DNA of 5,162 nucleotides from Candidatus Auribacterota bacterium (lineage in GTDB: Bacteria; Auribacterota; Tritonobacteria; UBA1439): assembly GCA_026391995.1 (NCBI GenBank), contig JAPLCY010000251.1:1-5162 (forward strand), given 5' to 3'. Under the pieces are notes generated by a model. That model made no database searches. It was not told where the DNA came from and saw only the letters and a program-made list of their open reading frames with translations. Positions 1 through 4,745 of the stretch are shown here, one piece after another (within the stretch, counting starts at the first letter, position 1; every line of letters starts with the position of its first letter). The position numbers and the translations under genes are program-made.

Positions 1-480
1 CTCCGCGCGGCGATTGTCGCGGTAAAGGGCGATGCCGAGGTTGTTCTTCAGCACCATGTTCCCGGGTCTCAGGCTCACGGCGGTCTCGAGCAGCGACACC
101 GCTTCCCCGTACCCGCCCGCCTTTGAGTGGGCCGCCGCGATATCATTATATGACGCGGCGAGATTGTGCATGAGGGCGTCGTTCTTGCCGGCGAGCCCCA
201 TCACGCGGTCGCACCAGTGCGCGGCATCCTTGAGCTCCCCCTTCCGCAGCGCATCCTCTCCCTGCCGAAGGTAGGCGCTCGCGAGGTTCGACGCCACGGT
301 GGCATTGCGCGGATCGACCCGCCGCGCCGCCTCGAGTTTGGCGACGGCATCCTGGAGTTCTCCCCGGCCAAGGGATTCGACCCCCTCATTGTTGAGCCGG
401 AAGGCCTCTTCGCCCTCCGCGAAAATAACAGCCGCGGAAAAGGCGAACGCGAGGACGCAGCAGCTAACGCGCATTACCAT
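1..480 (-). CDS. Exported tetratricopeptide-repeat (TPR) protein, C-terminus beyond the window
   Basis: The frame stays open from an ATG at 480 to the left edge, giving 160 residues. Residues 1-21 look like a signal peptide: basic MVMR, then a hydrophobic stretch ending IFA before EGEE. The rest reads as TPR helices. Repeat-like segments lie at about 26-59 (NNEGVESLGRGELQDAVAKL, ending in VDPRN), 61-100 with a short insertion, 101-139 (ending AVSLRPG), and a new one from 141 (LKNNLGIAL). TPRs are protein-interaction scaffolds, so the protein probably binds a partner in the periplasm or at the envelope. Its start overlaps the end of the transglutaminase-like gene by 17 nt, so it is probably translated from the same message. 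A second in-frame ATG lies at 474; the Shine-Dalgarno spacing slightly favours 480. The binding partner is unknown. Confidence 0.85.
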   Translation of the reverse strand, partial: MVMRVSCCVLAFAFSAAVIFAEGEEAFRLNNEGVESLGRGELQDAVAKLEAARRVDPRNATVASNLASAYLRQGEDALRKGELKDAAHWCDRVMGLAGKNDALMHNLAASYNDIAAAHSKAGGYGEAVSLLETAVSLRPGNMVLKNNLGIALYRDNRRAE

Positions 481-1933
481 AACTCACCCCCATGACCTGC
501 AGATCAAGCGCCCCCACGAGCGTGAGGATCTTCGCTTGCGCCAGCAGATCGCCGCTGGCGAACTGTACGTGGGTTGCGTCCGCCTGAGGCTGGCCGAAGG
601 TGGGATCGACGGCGATCCACCGACCCACGAACACCTCGGCCCACTGGTGGTAGAAGAAGCCGCCGCCATCCTCATCGCAATAGACAATGCCGGAGACCTC
701 GCGCGCCGGCAGGCCGACCGCGCGGGCGAGCGCGACAAAAAACACCGAATGTTCCGTGCAGTCCCCCTCGCCGCGCCTGAGCACGTCAAGGGCGTTCGAA
801 AACGATGCGCTGAACCGCTTCCTGAGATTGGCATGCACCCACCGGACGAGCTTCTCGCCGGCTTTATAGGCATCCCGTTCATTGCCCACGATGGATCGCG
901 CGCGCTCGACGATCGCAGGGTTGTCGCTCTGGATGAACATGGTCGGGGCGAGCGCCTCCGCCATATCCTTGCGGGCGACGGGGATCTCCGGGACCGTGAG
1001 GCCCTTGATATCCTCGACCATGACCGTCAGGAGCCGGCTCCCGTCCGGCTGGGCGGCGTACCGCTGGCGGTCCGAGTTGATGAGCAGCGTAGGGTCCTTG
1101 ATGCCCCTCACCAGGGCGCGCATCTCGCGGACCTCGGTGGAGCGCTGGATCTTTTTTTCGGGCCTGATCACCGTGGAGAGGATGACGTCGCTCCGGTAGT
1201 CGCCGTTTTGGGCGGTGACTTCGTCCTCGCGCCGCATGGTGAAGGCGCCGCCGACCTGGGCCTCGAGCACTTCCCCTTCCGGGCCGATGGTCGAGGTGGA
1301 GGCGACCCCGATATCGGGCATCGTGGTCTCGATAACATAGAGCTTGGTCGGGACCCCCTGAAGCAGTCGCTCGCGAATCTCCTTGACGCGGCTCGTGGCG
1401 GCGATGGTTTTCTGGAGCTCGGGGCGATACTGCTTGAAGCTGACCTGATCCCCCACTTTCGTGTCCGGCCCGGCCAGCCTTTCCTCGGCGATATAATCCT
1501 CAAAGCGCTCATCGGGGACGGGAACGGTCGCCCTGCGCTCCTGCCCGCCGACCCGGGATACAACCTCCATAACGCCGCCCCTGGCCTCGCCGTGGATCTT
1601 CATTGCAGAACCGCCGGAATCGGTGTCGTTGGTGAAGGCAACGAGCCCTTCGCCCGGCCTGTAGACGCGCTGCTCGAGGATCTTCATCTGCTGGGGCTGG
1701 CCTGCCATGGACATTCTTGCGTTGAGCGTGAGGCTGACCACGACCGCCTCTTTCCCCCCGCGAAACCCCTTCGAGATATCCCCCTCCGCGTAGCCGATTT
1801 TCTGATTCATGAAGTAGAGGCCATACCATCTCGTGCCGAGGTAATTTCGGAGATCGGCCGTCGGCGGCGTACCGGCTGTCGCTGAGGCCGCAATCAACGC
1901 CATCAATGTGAACGCACAGTACGATTGTCGCAT
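464..1933 (-). CDS. Exported transglutaminase-like (papain-fold) domain protein
   Basis: A 489-residue protein. Residues 1-20 form a signal peptide (hydrophobic core FTLMALIAASATA, probable cleavage before GTPP), placing it outside the inner membrane. The C-terminal third is a transglutaminase-like core: the nucleophile Cys392 in GDCTEHSVFF, then ALARAVGLPAREVSG, His429 in FFYHQWAEVF and Asp443 in VDPTFG. This gives a complete Cys-His-Asp triad, so the domain is probably catalytic, as a peptidase, amidase or crosslinker. The roughly 330 preceding residues have no motif I can name. They look beta-rich, with YGLYFMNQKIGYAEG near residues 37-51. The start has a purine-rich AAGGGGAAGAG upstream (1951-1941). 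The gene is divergent from the flavoprotein gene across a very short spacer and overlaps the TPR gene downstream. The substrate cannot be told from sequence. Confidence 0.9.
   Translation of the reverse strand: MRQSYCAFTLMALIAASATAGTPPTADLRNYLGTRWYGLYFMNQKIGYAEGDISKGFRGGKEAVVVSLTLNARMSMAGQPQQMKILEQRVYRPGEGLVAFTNDTDSGGSAMKIHGEARGGVMEVVSRVGGQERRATVPVPDERFEDYIAEERLAGPDTKVGDQVSFKQYRPELQKTIAATSRVKEIRERLLQGVPTKLYVIETTMPDIGVASTSTIGPEGEVLEAQVGGAFTMRREDEVTAQNGDYRSDVILSTVIRPEKKIQRSTEVREMRALVRGIKDPTLLINSDRQRYAAQPDGSRLLTVMVEDIKGLTVPEIPVARKDMAEALAPTMFIQSDNPAIVERARSIVGNERDAYKAGEKLVRWVHANLRKRFSASFSNALDVLRRGEGDCTEHSVFFVALARAVGLPAREVSGIVYCDEDGGGFFYHQWAEVFVGRWIAVDPTFGQPQADATHVQFASGDLLAQAKILTLVGALDLQVMGVSYGNAR
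483..491 (-). promoter_or_regulatory. Ribosome binding site of the TPR gene, inside the upstream gene
   Basis: On the minus strand GGGGGTGAG is close to the consensus GGAGGTGA. The G run ends 6 nt before the ATG at 480 and 12 nt before the ATG at 474, which supports 480. It lies within the last codons of the transglutaminase-like gene, so ribosomes finishing that gene could restart on the TPR gene. Confidence 0.55.
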
Positions 1934-1935
1934 GG

Positions 1936-1966
1936 TTGATCTCTTCCCCTTGTAACGCTATATGAT
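1936..1966 (+). promoter_or_regulatory. Candidate promoter of the flavoprotein gene in the divergent spacer
   Basis: TTGATC (1936-1941) resembles a -35 box (4 of 6) and TATGAT (1961-1966) a -10 box (5 of 6). The spacing is 19 nt, slightly long; an overlapping TATATG at 1959-1964 would give 17 nt. The spacer between the two divergent genes is short, so a minus-strand promoter for the transglutaminase-like gene must overlap this site. TATCAT can be read on the minus strand at 1967-1962, but no convincing -35 accompanies it. If this promoter is used, an ATG at 1962 would lie upstream of the transcription start, which argues for a later start codon. Confidence 0.3.
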
Positions 1967-1997
1967 AAACTATTTGAGCATCCCGTGGATAATGATA

Positions 1998-3122
1998 ATG
2001 CATGCCCGACAACACATCCAGCACACTCCTGAACCCGTCGCCATTATCGGCGCGGGGCCGGCGGGGGCGTCGCTCGCGTATTGGCTCGCCTCCGCTGGGA
2101 GAGAGGTGCTGCTCTTTGACGGCAGCGGCGGCAGCGAGAAACACTGCGGCGGAGGTGTTCCCGCGCGGACCCTCGACCAATTCCCCTGGCTGCGGGATAT
2201 CGCATCTCCTTCCACGCAGGCGAACTCAATCCTCTTCACGGCGGATCGCGGACAGTCAGCCGAAGTGGCGCTCAGCCGGCCCATCACGTTATATGCCCGG
2301 AGCGGTTTTGACGCCGCGTTACGCAACCTCGCTCGGGGGTCAGGCGCAACACTGATCGCGGGGCGCGTGCGCGCCATCGGGCGCGATGGCCCATGCTGGA
2401 CGGTGCGCACGGATGCGGGGGAGTTCAGCGCGGGCTTCATCGCGGGCGCGGACGGGGCGTCGAGTCTCGTTCGTCGAACGCTCGCACAACCGTTCAGCCG
2501 CCGCGCGCTCTCGCTCTGCGCGGGATATTATATCCCCGCGTCGGACCCGCGGCGCATATCCGTGGCATTTTTGAAGAGAAGAGCGGCGTATGCATGGTTC
2601 TTTCCGTGTCCGGGCCTCGCATCGGCCGGCGTCGTTGCGCCATTGATTGGAGCACGTCGTGAAGAGCTATTGCATGAGGTGCGTGCCTGGCTCGCCGGGC
2701 TGTATCCCGGGCAGGTCTTTGATTTTTCGCGTCCGTACGCGGCGATCGTCCCCACATATCATCGCGGCAACGCCCCCTACCGGGGAGAGGGATGGGCGCT
2801 CGTCGGCGACGCTGCCGGTGTTGCCGATCCGGTGACGCGGGAGGGGATTTATTTCTCTATACAATCCTCGGCGCTCCTTGCCGCAGCGATCCTTGACGGG
2901 AATAACGCTGCCTATGGGCCAATGCTTTCTCGATTCCTCAAGAGCAGCTTTGGTGGGGCAGTGATCCCGAATATATGTCTTTTTAGACCGTTTTTTACAT
3001 ATAGATTTACTCAACTACTAGCACGCCAACAGGATGCACGCATGGTAATCGATAGATTCATATCAGGGGCCCTTGATTATCGCAACATAAAACGCACACT
3101 GGCGACGCTTAATTTGAAGTGA
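1998..3122 (+). CDS. FAD-dependent oxidoreductase, geranylgeranyl reductase family
   Basis: The frame is open from an ATG at 1962 (386 residues); in-frame ATGs also occur at 1992 and 1998. I chose 1998 (374 residues) because GTGGAT lies about 7-9 nt upstream, 1962 has no ribosome binding site, and it leaves a normal N-terminal lead to the nucleotide-binding fold. Numbering from 1962, there is a Rossmann FAD motif IIGAGPAGASLAYWLA (28-43), an EKHCGGGVP motif typical of geranylgeranyl reductases (59-67), GADGASS (162-168) and the second FAD motif GDAAGVADPVTREGIYFSI (282-300). Family members use FAD to reduce double bonds of isoprenoid chains in chlorophyll, quinone or lipid precursors, with electrons from NADPH or ferredoxin. 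Which isoprenoid is reduced here cannot be read from sequence. The last 150 bases or so are more AT-rich than the rest. A desulforedoxin-like gene lies just downstream on the same strand. Confidence 0.88.
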   Translation: MHARQHIQHTPEPVAIIGAGPAGASLAYWLASAGREVLLFDGSGGSEKHCGGGVPARTLDQFPWLRDIASPSTQANSILFTADRGQSAEVALSRPITLYARSGFDAALRNLARGSGATLIAGRVRAIGRDGPCWTVRTDAGEFSAGFIAGADGASSLVRRTLAQPFSRRALSLCAGYYIPASDPRRISVAFLKRRAAYAWFFPCPGLASAGVVAPLIGARREELLHEVRAWLAGLYPGQVFDFSRPYAAIVPTYHRGNAPYRGEGWALVGDAAGVADPVTREGIYFSIQSSALLAAAILDGNNAAYGPMLSRFLKSSFGGAVIPNICLFRPFFTYRFTQLLARQQDARMVIDRFISGALDYRNIKRTLATLNLK

Positions 3123-3138
3123 CGAAAATGAATTTATC

Positions 3139-3167
3139 TTGCATAGCCCCTCCTCCTGTACTATCAT
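3139..3167 (+). promoter_or_regulatory. Weak candidate promoter of the desulforedoxin-like gene
   Basis: TATCAT (3162-3167) matches a -10 box at 5 of 6 positions. TTGCAT (3139-3144) lies 17 nt upstream but matches a -35 box poorly. If real, the small cysteine-rich gene could be transcribed alone as well as by read-through from the flavoprotein gene. No terminator was seen between the two genes. Confidence 0.22.
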
Positions 3168-3175
3168 GTGTCCAC

Positions 3176-3182
3176 AAGGAGG
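3176..3182 (+). promoter_or_regulatory. Strong ribosome binding site that sets the start of the desulforedoxin-like gene
   Basis: AAGGAGG is a full Shine-Dalgarno core, 8 nt before the ATG at 3191. It decides the start: the longer frame from a GTG at 3119, which overlaps the upstream stop codon, has no such site and would add 24 residues that do not look like part of the domain. Confidence 0.85.
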
Positions 3183-3190
3183 CGTATGGC

Positions 3191-3424
3191 ATGAAATTGA
3201 AACAGGGTGAAGTGCTGGTGTGCGGACCTGAAAACGGCTGCGGCATAAAGGTCGTCGTGATAGAGGTGTGCCAGGAAGCGGAGTGCGATATCAAGTGCTG
3301 CGGGAAGGACATGGTTCCCCTGAATAAGAAGGTAAACCCTGATGTGTGGAAGCAGGGGGCTCAGGAAACCGACCCGGGCGTCTGGAAAAAGTACGCAAAG
3401 AGCGCAAAGAGCAAGGAAGAGTAA
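3191..3424 (+). CDS. Small desulforedoxin-like iron-binding protein (77 aa)
   Basis: The 77-residue product opens MKLKQGEVLVCG and has Cys at 11, 17, 27, 32, 36 and 37. The pattern GEVLVC...C...CCGKDMVPL resembles desulforedoxin and the N-terminal domain of desulfoferrodoxin, where a CxxC pair and a CC pair (CCGxxM) bind one iron in a rubredoxin-like site. Here the first pair is spaced CX5C instead of CX2C, and there are two additional cysteines (27, 32), so the ligand set may differ. The fold is about 40 residues. The remaining tail is Lys-rich and carries two similar segments, NPDVWKQGAQ (49-58) and DPGVWKKYAK (61-70). No signal peptide is visible, so it is probably cytoplasmic. The gene lies 68 nt after the flavoprotein gene and ends before a terminator. 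An electron-carrier role is inferred; a zinc-binding or structural role is also possible. Confidence 0.78.
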   Translation: MKLKQGEVLVCGPENGCGIKVVVIEVCQEAECDIKCCGKDMVPLNKKVNPDVWKQGAQETDPGVWKKYAKSAKSKEE

Positions 3425-3448
3425 CTCCGCCCTTGTGATTTGATTGTC

Positions 3449-3479
3449 AAAAGAGGCTCTGCAAGGAGCCTCTTTTTTT
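3449..3479 (+). terminator. Intrinsic terminator of the flavoprotein/desulforedoxin-like unit
   Basis: AAAAGAGGCTC (3449-3459) pairs perfectly with GAGCCTCTTTT (3466-3476) around a 6-nt loop TGCAAG, and the T run continues to 3479. It lies 24 nt after the stop codon of the small cysteine-rich gene. From here to the left repeat of the mobile element (3480-3562) I see only AT-rich sequence and an isolated AAGGAGG at 3551-3557 with no credible gene behind it. Confidence 0.9.
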
Positions 3480-3562
3480 CACGATTGCGACGGAATGTGT
3501 TATGCAATATTTCCGAAAGCCAGTTCACCTGACAATAAAAATAAAGAAAAAAGGAGGCTTGG

Positions 3563-3588
3563 GGGTCAAACCTTTACAAATATACAAT
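3563..3588 (+). repeat. Left inverted repeat of the Y1 element
   Basis: Begins GGGTCAAACCTTTACAAAT and ends ACAAT. The reverse complement of 4612-4637 matches it at 24 of 26 positions, with differences at 3568 (A against G) and 3583 (T against G). It lies 55 nt beyond the end of the transposase's C-terminal fragment. Confidence 0.8.
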
Positions 3589-3602
3589 ATCACTCACGCA
3601 GA

Positions 3603-3627
3603 GTCGCTTCGACTTTCGCGAAACGAC
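3603..3627. repeat. Palindromic cluster inside the left end of the Y1 element
   Basis: GTCG-CTT-CGAC (3603-3613) is a small hairpin, followed directly by the perfect 10-bp palindrome TTTCGCGAAA (3614-3623) and another CGAC (3624-3627). The GTCG/CGAC units allow alternative foldings. HUH transposases recognise hairpins near element ends, so this could be a recognition structure. It lies between the repeat and the end of the transposase frame. The assignment is structural only. Confidence 0.4.
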
Positions 3628-3643
3628 GCCGGAGTACCCTTTC

Positions 3644-3892
3644 TTACATCAGCCTTTTTCGAAACCGCCGCCGGCTCAGGTGTAGCGCTGCCACACTCAC
3701 TCCTAATATCTTTACGATCCCACGCATGCCCACCCGCGCTGCCACGTGCCGACAGCTAAGCTCCACCAGTGCCTGCCGCGCTTGACCTCTCGCGTACCTC
3801 TGGAGAAGCTCACCTGGCTTTACTCCGAACCGCCTTGCCACTTCCTGCGCAATACGCTCAACCGTCAATTCTGGGCTATCTCGTGTATTTTG
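3644..3892 (-). pseudogene. C-terminal helix-turn-helix fragment of the Y1 transposase, out of frame
   Basis: This frame opens after a TAG at 3893-3895 and ends with TAA at 3644. It encodes ELTVERIAQEVARRFGVKPG, then LLQRYARGQARQALVEL and a terminal segment MRGIVKILGVSVAALHLS with RRRF. Many REP-associated Y1 transposases carry this kind of DnaA-like/helix-turn-helix tail directly after the catalytic domain in the same frame. Here it is one frame away from the catalytic part, which stops at 3865. Restoring one A to the AAAA run at about 3888-3891 would join them (reading SKNTRDSPELTVERIAQEV). The fragment has only a TTG at 3868 as a possible own start and no visible ribosome binding site, so separate expression is unlikely. 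The domain probably bound the element's DNA. Confidence 0.7.
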
Positions 3893-4578
3893 CTATATTC
3901 TTTCTCGCACTCCTTCCCCTTCACGTGCTCCTTGTACACCCATGCGATAAAATTGTCATCCCCCAATACGGTGTGAGCCTTCTTATCATTTAAAGGACTG
4001 CGCATCCCCTCTCTCAATCCATTCAGAACGAATCCCCTGTAGTGGCGATGCCTATCTTTCCCACCGATCATCCCCGGAATCATCTCCTTATGCAAAAAAG
4101 CCGCGCCCTGCTTCCCAATGTACGCGCCATAACTGCTCCATGGATAGTGCTCCAGTGCCTTGACCTTTTCCTCGAAGGGCACTCCTTCAAATCTTCGCAA
4201 CCGTACCGGATTAAGATGGATGTAGCGGCTGAGTTCTAAAAGATAGCTGTCCGCATCTACCAGGATCGCCTTGTATCTCCCTTGATGAAGATGCCCTGCC
4301 CTATCGTGTCTCTTGTTGAAGTACATGATATAGGCTGTATTGAACCTCTGCATAAATCTGGCGAGATTAGGAAGGAGCGTCCTGAGAAGAAAATGGAAGT
4401 GGTTATCCATGAGGCAATAACTGTGCACTTCCAAACTGAACTCCTGTGACCTCTCTCCCAGGAGTTCAAGAAACTTCTGTCGATCCTTATTATCGCCAAA
4501 GATGCGCGATTTTTCGTTACCTCGACAGGTGATGTGATACCAGGCCCCGGCGTAGTGGATCCTTAATGATCTGACCAT
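3865..4578 (-). CDS. Y1 (HUH) transposase, REP-associated type, catalytic domain (frame-truncated)
   Basis: The ATG at 4578 gives 237 residues starting MVRSLRIHYAGAWYHITCRG, the usual opening of this family. A TTG at 4602 would add eight residues, but it is a weaker choice. Numbering from that TTG, the HUH metal-binding motif is His68-Phe-His70 in MDNHFHFLLR, and RYIHLNPVR holds Tyr127, the likely nucleophile that nicks DNA and forms a covalent 5' phosphotyrosine link. GHLHQGRYKAILVD (103-116) and YPWSSY (153-158) are further family signatures. Such enzymes move single-stranded DNA and are linked to dispersal of short palindromic repeats. The catalytic domain looks intact, but the protein ends at 3865 without its C-terminal DNA-binding tail, which continues in another frame. 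Activity of the shortened protein is uncertain. Confidence 0.88.
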   Translation of the reverse strand: MVRSLRIHYAGAWYHITCRGNEKSRIFGDNKDRQKFLELLGERSQEFSLEVHSYCLMDNHFHFLLRTLLPNLARFMQRFNTAYIMYFNKRHDRAGHLHQGRYKAILVDADSYLLELSRYIHLNPVRLRRFEGVPFEEKVKALEHYPWSSYGAYIGKQGAAFLHKEMIPGMIGGKDRHRHYRGFVLNGLREGMRSPLNDKKAHTVLGDDNFIAWVYKEHVKGKECEKEYSKIHEIAQN

Positions 4579-4611
4579 GTACCTACTACAAACTGTCCCC
4601 AAGAGGAATCA

Positions 4612-4637
4612 ATTGTCTATTTGTAAAGGTTCGACCC
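4612..4637 (-). repeat. Right inverted repeat of the Y1 element
   Basis: On the minus strand it begins GGGTCGAACCTTTACAAAT and ends ACAAT, 33 nt upstream of the transposase ATG. Its first ten bases, GGGTCGAACC, are nearly self-complementary around TCGA. It is the inverted partner of 3563-3588. Confidence 0.8.
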
Positions 4638-4654
4638 TAAGTTTCAATCAAATT

Positions 4655-4690
4655 CCCTCCCCCCTTGAGGGGGAGGGTGAGGGTGGGGGG
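4655..4690 (+). repeat. C/G hairpin fused to a G-quadruplex-type tract
   Basis: CCCTCCCCC (4655-4663) pairs with GGGGGAGGG (4669-4677) around loop CTTGA, a 9-bp GC-rich stem. The right arm continues as TGAGGGTGGGGGG, so 4669-4690 holds four G runs of at least three, separated by A, TGA and T, which fits the canonical G-quadruplex pattern. There is no T run after the hairpin on either strand, so it is not a standard terminator, although it lies downstream of the gene ending at 4746. The form resembles interspersed palindromic repeats seen in many bacterial genomes. Only one copy occurs here. It begins 17 nt outside the right repeat of the Y1 element. Confidence 0.65.
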
Positions 4691-4745
4691 TGTGCAAACC
4701 CCACGAGGCAGCACGAGTCCCGGTACGGGAAAAAGGCTGCGTGCA

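Larger units (their letters stand above)
3563..4637 (-). mobile_element. Y1 (HUH) transposase element bracketed by inverted repeats
   Basis: About 1,075 bp, bounded by two inverted 26-bp repeats and filled almost entirely by a transposase gene in two frames on the minus strand. It is visibly less GC-rich than the flanking genes, which suggests separate ancestry. No direct duplication of the target was found outside the repeats, as expected for HUH single-strand transposition, which does not duplicate its target. The layout resembles REP-associated tyrosine transposase genes that sit between inverted copies of a short extragenic repeat. The exact ends are uncertain by a few bases: G-rich sequence runs on to 3561 on the left, and a CTT (left) / AAG (right) match continues outside with a gap. 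The transposase frame is broken, so this copy may move only with help from another copy. Confidence 0.72.

Noticed and set aside
299..1885. A 528-codon open frame on the plus strand opposite the transglutaminase-like gene
   Set aside because: It is antisense to a gene with a signal peptide, full catalytic triad and ribosome binding site. Its product is rich in Arg, Asp, Leu and Gly without recognisable motifs, as expected for a shadow frame in GC-rich coding DNA.
1509..2180. A 223-codon minus-strand frame spanning the divergent spacer
   Set aside because: It overlaps two well-supported genes in other frames and has no recognisable domain.
3119..3190. GTG start at 3119 overlapping the flavoprotein stop, extending the small cysteine-rich protein by 24 residues
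   Set aside because: It has no ribosome binding site of its own and an unlikely N-terminus, whereas AAGGAGG sits 8 nt before the ATG at 3191.
3551..3557. Perfect AAGGAGG just outside the left repeat
   Set aside because: No start codon lies at a suitable distance and no plausible gene follows. It is probably chance in an A/G-rich stretch.
3444..3785. Plus-strand frames across the terminator and left end of the mobile element
   Set aside because: They run through a terminator hairpin and a terminal repeat, are antisense to the transposase fragment, and resemble nothing known.
4641..4649. GTTTCAATC, similar to the end of some CRISPR repeats
   Set aside because: It occurs once, with no repeat-spacer pattern and no cas genes in the window.
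4717..4729. Small hairpin TCCCG-GTA-CGGGA downstream of the surface-protein gene
   Set aside because: The stem is only 5 bp and, on the minus strand, the T run precedes it instead of following it, so it is not a terminator for that gene.
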